Source of the DNA: Gloeocapsopsis crepidinum LEGE 06123
Lineage (GTDB): Bacteria > Cyanobacteriota > Cyanobacteriia > Cyanobacteriales > Chroococcidiopsidaceae
Reading direction: 5' to 3'
Length of the DNA stretch: 64,000 nt
Assembly: GCF_015207655.1 (NCBI RefSeq)
Contig: NZ_JADEWN010000011.1
Location: forward strand, 39,183 to 103,182
Both the position numbers and the translations under genes were made by a program. This document shows, in pieces, positions 7,757 to 17,189 of this stretch. The notes under the pieces were generated by a model, which was not told where the DNA came from, searched no databases, and saw only the letters and a list, made by a program, of their open reading frames with translations. How positions within the stretch are numbered: the first letter of the stretch is position 1; each line of letters begins with the position of its first letter.

Positions 7757-8105
7757 GCTCTAAAATTTCACGGAAAAACTTTATCTAAAAATTTATGTAA
7801 AGTTTTTACATATCTGAGGGAGAAACATTTTCTCATAAGCATTTTAGCTAGTTGGTTCTGATTAAATAGTTGCTCATAATCAGCGAATCTACTGATTCTC
7901 TATAGCTGCAGGCAGGATATTGTGGAGCAATAAATTCTCAGCATTGGTTTCATCAATTCTTCTATGTTTTTTAATTATTCGTTGTCTACATCTTTCTCAG
8001 TAGGGGCATCCTAAATAGGAAAGTATTAGCTGTGAGGTGAGCAATTGTGTCAACTCATTCATGGGCAACAGTCAATAGTGTATTGCTAAGCATAAAAATC
8101 AAGGG

Positions 8106-10154
8106 ATGTCTAAAGTATCGTTCTGTCAATCTGTGCGACTACTACAACAGAGCAAGTCAAAAATGAAGCCGCTTTTATCGTCGCAATCTCATTGCCCAGA
8201 TGAAACTAATTGCTCGCAAAAATATTCAGTTAGATTGATGCAGCATCAAATAGAATCCGCCCATCTGGGAGAACAAATCAATCAGATTATCTTGAATGGC
8301 TCTGATAACGAAACGCGGCTACCGAAAATAGCACAAATTCTAGGAGAGGCTTTTCAGGTAGACTGGTGTAGTATTATCACGACAGCTGACGAGCAAGATA
8401 CAGCTCAGATAGTTGGTCATTGGTGCTCGAATGAGAATTTAACAGTTCCCCAGCAACCATTATTATCTTCACTACAACAATTCGCATTGGCGTATGCATC
8501 CCGCCCATTTGTATTTGACGATGTTAAGGCAGCAATGCCTAATTTCACAGCACAGCTACCACTTGAAGTAGGAGCAATTTTAGGTATACCGCTTTGGTGT
8601 GAAGGTAAAATCGGCGGTGTTATCAGTTTTCTGCGGGCACAACCTTATCATTGGAGTGAGGAAGAACAAGCAAGTGCTTTGGCTGTGGCGACATCGGTAG
8701 CGATCGCCATTACTCAAATCTTACAAAATCGGTTGATCGCTTCTTTACAGCAGCAAGTCACAACTTCAGCACAATATCAAACATTGATCAACCAAATTAC
8801 AATGGCTAGCCGCAGTTCCTTAGACTTAGATCGTATTTTTCAGCTAGCACTCTCCCAAACAGCTCAAACACTCAAAGTAGATCGCGGTTGTATTCTTACT
8901 TTAAAGTACGCAGATCCTTTATTCAAAGTCCGTCAGCGGCAGAAGAAAATTCCTCAAGCCATAGCTACAGTTGTCAGTGAATGGCAAGGCTGTCATACCG
9001 ACTTAGCGACGAGTCGTAGTTCTATCAACCAGTTCTCGCTTTCGGAAAGTTGGTTGTGTCAGCAAGGACTACTAAACTTTCCCCAACCAATTGTTATTAA
9101 TAGTCAAGAAAAGTTCTCTCAACTGAACTACCAGCAAGAAACTCCTGATGTCTTTGATGTTCACTCTTGGCAATCTTTAGCCATGCTACCACTAGAAAAT
9201 CAGGGTACCGTGCTGGGATTTATTGTATTACAGCATTCATGCGCTCATCTTTGGCAAGAAGACGAGCTAGCTTTACTCGAACTGGTCAGCACTCAAATCA
9301 GTACTGCGATTATTCAAAGCCAAACTCTGCGCCAAGTCCAATCTTTAGTAGAAGAACGCACGGCTCAACTACAACGCAGCTTGGAAGTTCAGGCAAAATT
9401 ATATGAAAAAACTCGCCAGCAAATTGACCAGTTGCGGCAACTCAATCAGTTGAAGGATGAGTTTGTGAGTACAATGAATCACGAACTACGAACGCCGTTA
9501 ACTAGTATGAGCTTAGCAATTAAGATGCTACGTCAACCTGGATTACCCACAGAACGGCAAGCTAAGTATTTGGATATTTTAGAGCAACAGTGTTCTCAAG
9601 AAATCAATTTAATTAACGATCTCCTCAGACTTCAGGAACTTGAATCGCATAAAGCACTCTTGAATGTAGAAACAGTCAATCTTGCCGCTCAACTTGAGCA
9701 TATCGCGTGTTTGTTTGCAGACAAGTGGAAAGATAAAGGACTAGCTTTCAGTGTAAATCTTCCTAAAACACCTCTACTACTCCAAACTGATGCTGAAAGT
9801 TTGCATCGTATTCTACAAGAATTATTAACCAATGCTGGCAAATATTCTGAACCCAATTCTACAGTGATTATCAACGCACGGCATCAAGATAATCAGATCG
9901 TCCTACAATTAATTAATCATGGTCCTGGTATTGCTGCAGAGGATGTTACCCACATTTTTGATAAGTTTCGTCGCGGTCAAGGTGTGACCCAACAAGCAAT
10001 TCAAGGCACTGGTTTAGGGCTGGCTCTGGTAAAGTGTTTAGTACAACACATTGATGGTGCGATCGCCGTTTCTAGTACTGTCAGTCAATCTGGCAGTAGT
10101 GAAATTTGCTTTACGCTGACGCTACCATTAACTTTGAACCAAGCTCAAACTTAG
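8106..10154 (+). CDS. Cytoplasmic GAF-domain sensor histidine kinase
   Basis: The 682-residue protein has no transmembrane helix. Two GAF-type domains (about 55-200 and 225-405) are followed by a coiled-coil linker, a HisKA domain with MNHELRTPL (phospho-His459), and a HATPase domain with LLTNAGKYS (N box), HGPGIA (G1) and GTGLGLALV (G2). No Cys-containing chromophore site typical of phytochromes is obvious, so the ligand is unknown. The start is uncertain: ATG 8106 has AAGGG directly against it, and ATG 8163 is also possible. No response regulator is adjacent. The SRPBCC gene follows 7 bp later. Confidence 0.88.
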   Translation: MSKVSFCQSVRLLQQSKSKMKPLLSSQSHCPDETNCSQKYSVRLMQHQIESAHLGEQINQIILNGSDNETRLPKIAQILGEAFQVDWCSIITTADEQDTAQIVGHWCSNENLTVPQQPLLSSLQQFALAYASRPFVFDDVKAAMPNFTAQLPLEVGAILGIPLWCEGKIGGVISFLRAQPYHWSEEEQASALAVATSVAIAITQILQNRLIASLQQQVTTSAQYQTLINQITMASRSSLDLDRIFQLALSQTAQTLKVDRGCILTLKYADPLFKVRQRQKKIPQAIATVVSEWQGCHTDLATSRSSINQFSLSESWLCQQGLLNFPQPIVINSQEKFSQLNYQQETPDVFDVHSWQSLAMLPLENQGTVLGFIVLQHSCAHLWQEDELALLELVSTQISTAIIQSQTLRQVQSLVEERTAQLQRSLEVQAKLYEKTRQQIDQLRQLNQLKDEFVSTMNHELRTPLTSMSLAIKMLRQPGLPTERQAKYLDILEQQCSQEINLINDLLRLQELESHKALLNVETVNLAAQLEHIACLFADKWKDKGLAFSVNLPKTPLLLQTDAESLHRILQELLTNAGKYSEPNSTVIINARHQDNQIVLQLINHGPGIAAEDVTHIFDKFRRGQGVTQQAIQGTGLGLALVKCLVQHIDGAIAVSSTVSQSGSSEICFTLTLPLTLNQAQT

Positions 10155-10161
10155 AACAACA

Positions 10162-10746
10162 GTGACTCAACACGACCCTAACCTGGAACTAGTCTCAAAT
10201 ACCGCTGCGATCAACAATGCGACAAGTTCGGGAACAATAGAAGCATTGTTACAGGCGGTGGAAGTGCGAACTGAGCGCTTGGCTGAGCGACACCGTAGAA
10301 TTTCTGCTCGTATTCAAATTCCTCATTCAATCGAGCAAGTCTGGCAAGTCCTCACCGACTATGAGACATTAGCCGACTTTATCCCAAATTTAGCTCGTAG
10401 CCATCGCCTTGAACATCCCACAGGTGGTATTCGTCTAGAGCAAGTTGGTACCCAGCGCTTGCTTAATTTCAACTTCTCCGCACGAGTGATTCTTGACCTA
10501 GAAGAAAAGTTTCCTCAAGAAATCAATTTTCAAATGGTTGAAGGTGACTTCAAAGACTTCTCTGGTAGTTGGTGCTTGGAGCCTTGTTTGGTTGCGAATC
10601 AAGCAGGAACGGCTCTAGAGTACATTGTTCGGGTTCTACCAAAGCGTACCATGCCAATTTCGATCATTGAGCGCCGTTTAAGTAGAGATATGCAAACAAA
10701 TTTGATTGCTATTCATCAAAGAGTCACAGAACTATTTACTTTTTAA
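10162..10746 (+). CDS. SRPBCC (START-like) lipid/ligand-binding protein
   Basis: The 194-residue protein starts with GTG, 7 bp after the kinase stop, and is surely co-transcribed with it. After ~45 variable residues comes ISARIQIPHSIEQVWQVLTDYETLADFIPNL, the standard opening of the polyketide cyclase/dehydrase group (COG2867-like). FSGSWCLEP and a C-terminal long helix follow. Such domains bind hydrophobic ligands. Its coupling to a GAF kinase suggests, by inference only, a shared signal or a membrane-lipid role. Confidence 0.78.
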   Translation: MTQHDPNLELVSNTAAINNATSSGTIEALLQAVEVRTERLAERHRRISARIQIPHSIEQVWQVLTDYETLADFIPNLARSHRLEHPTGGIRLEQVGTQRLLNFNFSARVILDLEEKFPQEINFQMVEGDFKDFSGSWCLEPCLVANQAGTALEYIVRVLPKRTMPISIIERRLSRDMQTNLIAIHQRVTELFTF

Positions 10747-10772
10747 ATCTTGAAAATAAGTAAGCAAATCAA

Positions 10773-10815
10773 GGTTAGGGAAACAGAATTGCCAGATGCA
10801 TCCCTAATCTTTCCC
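10773..10815 (+). terminator. Terminator of the kinase-SRPBCC operon
   Basis: GGTTAGGGA (10773-10781) pairs with TCCCTAATC (10801-10809), with one G-U pair, and is followed by a pyrimidine-rich TTTCCCTT stretch. It lies 26 bp after the SRPBCC stop. Confidence 0.6.
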
Positions 10816-10885
10816 TTACCTATATATCGTAAGGTACACTTCGCCTTAATAACACTATTTTAACGCCTTTTAACTGGGCTTTAAA

Positions 10886-10958
10886 TACCCCCAGGGGAAT
10901 TCGAATCCCCGTCGCCTCCGTGAAAGGGAGGTGTCCTAGGCCTCTAGACGATGGGGGC
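10886..10958 (-). tRNA. tRNA-Glu (UUC)
   Basis: On the minus strand the 73-nt sequence folds as a cloverleaf: acceptor GCCCCCA/TGGGGGT, anticodon arm CCTCC-CTTTCAC-GGAGG with anticodon TTC, and T arm with GATTCGAAT. The discriminator base is A; CCA is not encoded. Cyanobacterial tRNA-Glu also feeds chlorophyll and bilin synthesis through glutamyl-tRNA reductase. Confidence 0.95.
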
Positions 10959-11032
10959 GTCTGATTTGCACTTTTATTAGAATAGCGAGCTTAGCGTGAT
11001 TTTGTCAACACTTTATGAAAAAAAAGATGCTT

Positions 11033-11311
11033 CTACGCTAAATCAGATGAATTCCTCAACCGCATCAGTTGACGGCGCATTTGCGGCGAGGCTTCTAGCT
11101 CAGAAATTTCTTGTGCTTCTACGTGTGCCTGCAAAGGTTCCATATACTCATCCTCCCCACTAGCAAACGCCTCGATCAGCAACTCTAGTAAGTCTTCGCG
11201 ATTACGTAAAACACATTTTTCTTCAATCAGTCGAAATTTGAGCTGGACGTTGCACTCGTAAACGCCGACTTCGACTTTGCTTTGTTGGGGTGGTATTGCA
11301 TTAGATTTCAT
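11033..11311 (-). CDS. Small conserved cyanobacterial protein, possibly Npun_R1517/Asr1734-like
   Basis: A 92-residue protein with the compact motifs VGVYECNVQLKFRLIEEK and a C-terminal SPQMRRQLMRLRNSSDL. From memory, this C-terminus resembles the Npun_R1517/Asr1734 family, linked in Anabaena to control of heterocyst development. That assignment is tentative and could be tested by one profile search. No cofactor motif or membrane segment is seen. It stands alone on the minus strand. Confidence 0.55.
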   Translation of the reverse strand: MKSNAIPPQQSKVEVGVYECNVQLKFRLIEEKCVLRNREDLLELLIEAFASGEDEYMEPLQAHVEAQEISELEASPQMRRQLMRLRNSSDLA

Positions 11312-11560
11312 ACTTTTAAATATCCAATTTTTTGTAGTAATTAAGTAAATAACTGATATATCGGTCTTAATCTAAGGATGTTTATTTTCGACACAGATAA
11401 ATAAATCTCAGCTACCTCACTTTAACTTTTCTTGACAAATTTTAAAAACCGGAGAATTAAGATCAATATGGTCAATCACTATTATTCAGCCTTTAAGCTG
11501 AAATACAATAAAGTTTCTGTAAGGAGTTTGTAAGAGTTGTCTAATTTTTTATATATGACG

Positions 11561-11608
11561 GTGCCAATGGTTTCTAAGTTTCACTTAGCAGACAAGTTCC
11601 GTTGGCAC
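11561..11608. repeat. Two-tier hairpin in the leuD upstream region
   Basis: GTGCCAATGG (11561-11570) pairs with CCGTTGGCAC (11599-11608), 9 of 10 Watson-Crick plus G-U. Inside it CTAAGT (11574-11579) pairs with ACTTAG (11583-11588) around a 3-nt loop. It lies ~245 bp before leuD in a 540-bp spacer (11312-11853) that otherwise shows only AT-rich sequence. It could be part of a small RNA, a leader or a terminator. Confidence 0.5.
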
Positions 11609-11853
11609 GCTTGTATTTATTAACACCTGGGCAACTTAGAAAATAAATTCCTTATTAAAGAAATATATAGAGGAAATTTAAACCGAAGTACAATTGTAAG
11701 CTGCTCTAAACAAAAATTAGGTTGATCTAATGTTAAAAATTTGCTAATCAGAATGTAGTAAGTAACGCAGAAATACTGAGATTTTTTTTTACTATTCTCT
11801 CTTTATTGCTATTTTGGAAAAGTAGCATTATGCGAAGTTACAGGAGATTACCA

Positions 11854-12396
11854 ATGAGTAAAGTCATTCAAGGTAAAATTTTTGTTGTTGACGATAATAT
11901 AGACACGGATCAGATTATTCCTGCAGAGTACTTAACACTAGTCCCTTCTAAGCTTGATGAGTACGAGAAGTTAGGAAGTTATGCTTTAATTGGATTGCCT
12001 GATCGATATGGCAAGTTTGTTACTCCAGGGCAAGCGAAGACAGAATATCCAATTATCGTGGCAGGAGAAAATTTTGGTTGTGGCTCTTCGCGAGAACACG
12101 CACCGATCGCCTTGGGTGCTTCCGGTGTTAAAGCAGTTGTAGCACAATCTTATGCACGGATTTTTTTTCGTAATTGTGCAGCTACGGGTGAACTCTACCC
12201 TTGGGAATCAGTAGAACGTCTGTGCGATGAGTTTCAGACTGGTCAAGAGGTCACGATTGACTTTGACCAAAATCAAATTACTAATCATTCCCTGAATAAA
12301 GTATACGTTCTTAAGTCTTTAGGTGAAGTTAGACCGGTTATTGATGCAGGTGGCATTTTTGCCTATGCCCGCCAAACAGGAATGATTTCACGTTAA
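11854..12396 (+). CDS. leuD: 3-isopropylmalate dehydratase small subunit-type protein (LeuD-like)
   Basis: The 180-residue protein has the aconitase C-terminal swivel fold: NIDTDQIIPAEYL, GENFGCGSSREHAP (the substrate-loop motif of the small subunits) and a closing DAGGIFAYARQTGM. Start ATG 11854 follows AGGAG. With a LeuC-type large subunit it would isomerise 2- and 3-isopropylmalate in leucine synthesis. The wording YLTLVPSKLDEYEKLGSYAL is close to plant plastid small subunits and the short archaeal-type LeuD. No large-subunit gene is adjacent, so assignment to leucine rather than another hydro-lyase is inferred. Confidence 0.85.
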   Translation: MSKVIQGKIFVVDDNIDTDQIIPAEYLTLVPSKLDEYEKLGSYALIGLPDRYGKFVTPGQAKTEYPIIVAGENFGCGSSREHAPIALGASGVKAVVAQSYARIFFRNCAATGELYPWESVERLCDEFQTGQEVTIDFDQNQITNHSLNKVYVLKSLGEVRPVIDAGGIFAYARQTGMISR

Positions 12397-12510
12397 GCGC
12401 GATCGCCTTTGGCGCTGAGAAAAGCGCAATCGCTGAAATTATGGGCATAAACTTATGCAGATCCGGTCTAAAATGAGTTCAGTGTGATTCCTCTGTTAAA
12501 TCATCCACCT

Positions 12511-12867
12511 ATGGAAGATCAGCTTCTTAAGTCCACAACCCGCCATGTACGCATCTTTTCTGCTGAAGTGGATAAAGATGGTGAACTAGTGCCTAGTAAC
12601 CAAGTTCTGACACTGGATGTAGACCCAGATAACGAATTCAACTGGAATGAAGATGCTCTCCAACAGGTGTACCGCAAGTTTGATGACTTAGTAGAGTCTT
12701 ATAGTGGTGCCGACTTAACTGATTACAATCTTCGCCGGATTGGGTCAGATTTAGAGCATTTTATCCGTCATCTCTTGCAAAGTGGTCAAATCGGCTACAA
12801 TCTTCAAGGGCGCGTTGTTAATTACAGTATGGGTATTCCGCAAGTTGCATCTGATGATAGCAAGTAA
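12511..12867 (+). CDS. ndhM: NAD(P)H-quinone oxidoreductase subunit M
   Basis: A small peripheral subunit of cyanobacterial NDH-1, specific to oxygenic phototrophs. The sequence [50 protein letters not shown] is diagnostic, and the length (118 residues) fits. I use ATG 12511; a GTG at 12484 would add nine residues not expected in the family. NDH-1 drives cyclic electron flow, respiration and CO2 uptake at the thylakoid. It ends in a good terminator. Confidence 0.95.
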   Translation: MEDQLLKSTTRHVRIFSAEVDKDGELVPSNQVLTLDVDPDNEFNWNEDALQQVYRKFDDLVESYSGADLTDYNLRRIGSDLEHFIRHLLQSGQIGYNLQGRVVNYSMGIPQVASDDSK

Positions 12868-12970
12868 GCTGTCCTGTAAAGTACTATAAAGCACAAGGTT
12901 CAACTTGAAAGTCCACACTGACGATCGCTGTCAAGATAGTGAACTCTCAGTGTATTGCTATAAAATTAGT

Positions 12971-13008
12971 ATCCAGGGATAGTATCTCGCTCCCTGGATT
13001 ATTTCGTT
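12971..13008 (+). terminator. Terminator after ndhM
   Basis: ATCCAGGGA (12971-12979) and TCCCTGGAT (12991-12999) form a perfect 9-bp stem with an 11-nt loop, followed by TATTTCGTT. It lies about 100 bp after the ndhM stop. Confidence 0.7.
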
Positions 13009-13060
13009 AACCTTTCAAGCTAGTCATGAAGGACTTAATAACGTAAGCTGTTGTATAAGT

Positions 13061-13333
13061 TTACCACCACTTACGGTCGCCTTCTTCGTCAACTCGTGCT
13101 TGCCTGATTACATCTGAAATTTCTTCTGCATCTTTAACATGATGTAGAGCCTTTTCTTCTCCATCTGGCTCATCTACTACAAAATACGCAGGAACTTCAA
13201 TATGATCTCCAGTAATATCTGGAGAATCTACCGCAAGCTGCTGAGATTTTTCTTCTATCGTTTCGGGTTGCTCGGAAATAACATCGCCAGGGTTTACGGC
13301 ACGATGAGTATCTTTTTCTTGTTCGTTTGCCAT
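13061..13333 (-). CDS. Small acidic hypothetical protein
   Basis: A 90-residue, strongly acidic protein, probably disordered, with VPAYFVVDEPDGEEKALHHVKDAEEISDVIRQARVDEEGDRKWW at the C-terminus (listed in part only as landmarks). Proteins of this type are common single genes in cyanobacteria; function unknown. ATG 13333 is preceded by AGAAGAG-like purines in a suitable place for a weak ribosome site. It has no operon partner. Confidence 0.6.
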   Translation of the reverse strand: MANEQEKDTHRAVNPGDVISEQPETIEEKSQQLAVDSPDITGDHIEVPAYFVVDEPDGEEKALHHVKDAEEISDVIRQARVDEEGDRKWW

Positions 13334-13429
13334 AAATTTAGAAGAGTAACTTTACATTAAACTAATTTTTATTACAGATTAAAGAACAACAAAGGCGATC
13401 GCATCTTTCCAGCGACATAAATTGATATA

Positions 13430-13552
13430 TAAGTAAGCGGGTGAAAATAAACGTAACTTAAATATTGTTATTGGTTAATGGTCAATAGTCAATAGAGTAA
13501 CAATTAACTATTAACCAGCATGAAATGGGCGATCAACAATTACGCTCACTTA
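13430..13552. repeat. MITE-like 123-bp repeat, copy A
   Basis: The ends are TAAGTAAGCG (13430-13439) and CGCTCACTTA (13543-13552), inverted repeats differing at one base. Inside lies GGTTAAT (13474-13480 area) with its inverse ATTAACC, plus heptamer-like TCAATAG units. A second copy at 16654-16774 shares the whole layout. No open frame. The remainder of the 940-bp spacer 13334-14273 is AT-rich and, apart from one palindrome, featureless. Confidence 0.7.
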
Positions 13553-13753
13553 ATTATAAAAAGTGCTGTTTTTATTTGGTTTCTAGCGCTATTTTTTCCT
13601 ATTTATATATAACTTTTACTAGAATAAAATAATTGTACATGAGTCATAAACCATTGCTATTAGTAGTCAATTTTACTTTATTCTTAATCACTCACCTTCA
13701 GCTCAAATGTCTTAACTTAATCAAGCTCATACATAGCATTAGGTAGAATAAGG

Positions 13754-13777
13754 CTACTTTTCAGTACTGGAAAGTAG
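13754..13777. repeat. 24-bp near-perfect palindrome
   Basis: CTACTTTTCAG TACTGGAAAGTAG reads the same on both strands apart from one T/G pair. It lies alone in the long spacer before the PP2C gene, ~500 bp upstream of it. It could be a dimeric-protein site or a fold-back element; the short TATTTT after it is not enough for a terminator call. Confidence 0.4.
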
Positions 13778-14273
13778 TATTTTCGATTGAGATTAAGAAT
13801 GTTCTATTCTTTTGATTAAAATACTTATTGCAATGATGACAATGTTGGGCTGAAATGAATATTTACTTGAAAAAAAATAGACAGCAAGTAAATTAACAGA
13901 TATATTATTAAGAAAATAATTAGCTAATGTATTATTTTATAAAGTAAGAACAAGAAACTATATTTGGCAAATCAAAGTCTTTATTATGGGAAACTAATAC
14001 TATTCAGCTTCACTTAATATAAACGAATAATGACTAAGGTAATAACCAAGATTAATTAAGAATTTCAGGTATCGTGCGAGAAAAGCCTATCCTATAATTA
14101 GAAAAATTGTATCAAAATATCGAAATTTCAGATCGTGAAAATTGTTCGACAGCAGAATACCAGAGACAGAGAAATTTTGCATGAAGCTCTTGATGTGGCA
14201 ATTTAGAGAGTAATCAGTTTGTAATAGTAGGACTGCTGTACAAAATTCTCAATGGCTGATTGGTGCGAAAACT

Positions 14274-16550
14274 ATGCAAAATGAAGCAGCAAGGCTCCAA
14301 TGTCCAAACGAACACTGCAAAGCTGCCAATAATGAAAGTGATAAGTATTGCCAGCAATGCGGTACATTTATACCTAAACTCTACCTGTGGGCAGTAGGAT
14401 CGGGTATTGAAGAGTATCGAGTTGGAGAAATTGCCGCTGAGCGGTATTTGCTGAAAAGTAAGCGACTATTTCTTGACACCAAGCCAGGCTTACCACCGGA
14501 AACACAGCAGTATGAAATTACGACCGCAACAAAACCCTATTTAAGGTTAATTCCCTACCGCCTTCAGATTCCTCAAGTATATGGTTTTTTGCCAGGACAG
14601 GCTAATTGTGACATATTCTTGTTAGAAGCGCCGGTTTATTCTCAAGCAACACCTCTGGCAGGACAATTGCTACCAACGCTATATGATGCTTGGCAAGATG
14701 CAACATCACTACGACAATTACATTGGCTATGGCAAATTGCGCAATTGTGGCAACCTCTCAGCAGTGAAGGAGTCGTGTCTAGTTTACTGGATCTACAGCT
14801 ACTGCGTGTGGAAGGCTCTTTGGTACGATTATTACAACTGCGAGCAGATCAGGATTCTCAACCAACCATAGCCGAATTAGGTCAGTTATGGCTAGAGTTA
14901 GTAGACCAAGCACGACCAAATATTGTTGAGTTTCTCAATCAATTATGCTGTTCTATGTTGAAGGGAGTCTTAAGTACAGATGCTCTTGTGGCAGCATTGG
15001 ATCGAGGTATTGCCGAACTAGGGCGATCGCAAGCTCGAAAATTAGTCATTAGCACTTACACAGATCCTGGACCTACTCGGCAACGCAATGAAGATGCATG
15101 TTACCCTGCCAGTGGTAATACAATAACATCACCAAAACCAGCAGTAGTGATAGTTTGTGATGGAATCGGTGGTCATGAAGGAGGTAATGTTGCTTCGCAG
15201 TTGGCAGTAGATGTATTACAACAAGTCAAACAACTGCCATTAGATGATATCAACTTAGATGCCACAGCACTTACTAACGACTTAGAACGTTTTGTCCGAC
15301 TTGCTAATGATCGCATTAGCCAGCGCAACGATAACGAACATCGCTTTGGTCGTCAGCGTATGGGAACTACACTAGTTATGGCAGTAGAGCGTGCGCATGA
15401 AATGTATATTACGCACGTAGGAGACAGTCGCGCTTACTGGATTACTCGCACAGGTTGCCATCAGTTGACCTTAGATGATGATGTGGCTTCTCGTGAGGTA
15501 CGTTTGGGCTATTCACTTTATCGCAATGCTTTAGCACAAGCATCGTCTGGTTCTTTGGTACAAGCTCTAGGAATGAGTTCTTCAACAGCATTACATCCAA
15601 CTGTACAACGGTTTGTACTTGATGAAGACTGTATTTTTTTGCTATGTTCTGATGGTTTAAGCGACTACGATCGCGTAGAAGAGTATTGGGATACCGCAAT
15701 TTTACCTGCAATCAATGGCAATATTCAGGAAGCAGATGCCGTTGCACGATTAGTCGAAATTGGTAACACGCAAAATGGACACGATAATGTTACTGTTGCG
15801 CTTGTAGGTTGTAAAGTTGAATACTCTGAGCCAGCGATACCGCTATCTATTACTTTATTTGAGGATGTTGTTCATTTTCAGGAGCGCGACAACACAACAA
15901 AAGCGATCGCATATCGTACAGAACAAGATGCTACAGTCAATCTTACCCCTTCAAGTTCCGATAAATTGCGACAATCGCACTCAATTAAACGTCTCTTGCT
16001 ACCGATGTTACTCGGAGCTATCTTGCTGTTGACGGGTGGAGGATTGCTTGCTTATTTTTTATTAGGACTTAATCGCACAAAGCAACCACTAAATTACCCA
16101 ACAGTGCCATCCCCAGTCGCATTACCCACAGAACCACCGATAACTCAATCTGTTGCAGCTAGCACGCTATCAGTTGGTACTTTAGTACAAATTAATCGCC
16201 AAATTGATCTTGAGCAAAATCCAAGTGCGATCGCCGCTTCCACCTCACAATCTCAAATTGCCCAAGTTCCTACAAACGGAATCTTGAAAGTAACTAGTAG
16301 AAAAGAAAACCTTCAACAAGGAGATCTACTCAGGCTAAAATTTCTTTGCGTTAGTGATAATACCGCAGAAATCGACGTCAGCCCCAACTCTAGGCAATTA
16401 CAGCAAAATACAACTTCCCCCTTGATTCAATTAGGACAAGAAGGATGGATTCATCAAACAACACTGCTACCGAGTGTTGAAAAAACTCTAGGTCAAACAA
16501 AAAGCAATTCTTGCCCTGTTTCAACTAACCCAACAACGTCCACTCCTTAA
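14274..16550 (+). CDS. Zinc-ribbon / PP2C Ser/Thr phosphatase / membrane protein
   Basis: 758 residues. An N-terminal zinc ribbon (C10, C15, C26, C29) is followed by a ~220-residue region of unknown fold. A PP2C domain spans ~256-530: DPGPTRQRNEDA, CDGIGGHEGG, MGTTLV, HVGDSRAYW, SDGLSDYD and GHDNVTVA, with the metal-binding aspartates present. One helix follows (~573-598, LLLPMLLGAILLLTGG), then a ~160-residue tail rich in Ser/Thr/Pro that should be outside the cytoplasm. It would oppose Ser/Thr kinases. It is flanked by long spacers and by the two copies of the 122-bp repeat. Confidence 0.88.
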   Translation: MQNEAARLQCPNEHCKAANNESDKYCQQCGTFIPKLYLWAVGSGIEEYRVGEIAAERYLLKSKRLFLDTKPGLPPETQQYEITTATKPYLRLIPYRLQIPQVYGFLPGQANCDIFLLEAPVYSQATPLAGQLLPTLYDAWQDATSLRQLHWLWQIAQLWQPLSSEGVVSSLLDLQLLRVEGSLVRLLQLRADQDSQPTIAELGQLWLELVDQARPNIVEFLNQLCCSMLKGVLSTDALVAALDRGIAELGRSQARKLVISTYTDPGPTRQRNEDACYPASGNTITSPKPAVVIVCDGIGGHEGGNVASQLAVDVLQQVKQLPLDDINLDATALTNDLERFVRLANDRISQRNDNEHRFGRQRMGTTLVMAVERAHEMYITHVGDSRAYWITRTGCHQLTLDDDVASREVRLGYSLYRNALAQASSGSLVQALGMSSSTALHPTVQRFVLDEDCIFLLCSDGLSDYDRVEEYWDTAILPAINGNIQEADAVARLVEIGNTQNGHDNVTVALVGCKVEYSEPAIPLSITLFEDVVHFQERDNTTKAIAYRTEQDATVNLTPSSSDKLRQSHSIKRLLLPMLLGAILLLTGGGLLAYFLLGLNRTKQPLNYPTVPSPVALPTEPPITQSVAASTLSVGTLVQINRQIDLEQNPSAIAASTSQSQIAQVPTNGILKVTSRKENLQQGDLLRLKFLCVSDNTAEIDVSPNSRQLQQNTTSPLIQLGQEGWIHQTTLLPSVEKTLGQTKSNSCPVSTNPTTSTP

Positions 16551-16653
16551 GAATCTCTCAAACAATGCTCCAGTCTCAACATTACTGAAAAAAAGTGAAA
16601 AGGATTCTTCGCTAGGTAAGAAAACGCGATCGCTTCCTTATATGGTTGCAACC

Positions 16654-16774
16654 TAAGTGAGTAGGTAAAAATAAATGTAACTTGAGGGCTGTTATCAGTT
16701 AATAGATCAATGGTCAGTGAAGTAACAACCATTACCCAGTATATAAGTGTGCGATCAACGATTATGACCACTTA
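16654..16774. repeat. MITE-like 121-bp repeat, copy B
   Basis: It is aligned end to end with copy A: TAAGTGAGTAGGTAAAAATA at the left, GTAACTT, GTTAATAG, GTCA..AGTAACAA, GCGATCAAC.ATTA in the middle, and CCACTTA at the right. It lies 104 bp after the PP2C stop, in the same orientation as copy A. The divergence between copies is visible but modest. The rest of the 16551-17282 spacer holds only the 5'-UTR hairpin described below. Confidence 0.7.
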
Positions 16775-17189
16775 TTTAAATGTATTTAAGTCACTAACAA
16801 GAAAGTAGGATTGAGATTGTTGGCAACAATTACATAAACGTCCTTATTCCAATTTCCTGACTTGATTCATGAACTATTTCTGGTTATTCATGCCTAGCAA
16901 AGGATGACAGTACATTTGCTGGCTACTGACATTACGAGGATCTAGTTACTCTTTTATAAGAGCAGCACGTTGATTTTTTGCTTGATTGTAAGCAAAGGAA
17001 AAAGCAAGTTTGATCTATTTCTTACGAAAGATTTCTCATTTTGGCGTACTATTATTATCTACCAAAGGTTAGTAAAAGATCCATCATCAGGAAGTCCCTT
17101 TGACATTAAAAACATAGTTAAAGTTTGATAGTTCTAAAATTTAAATATTTGATTTTGTTGAAGATAAATAAAATTACAACATAGACAAT

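Noticed and set aside
13437..13560. CRISPR-like spacing of short repeats
   Set aside because: TCAATAG units are tandem heptamers, not spaced direct repeats; no CRISPR array or cas gene was seen anywhere in the window.
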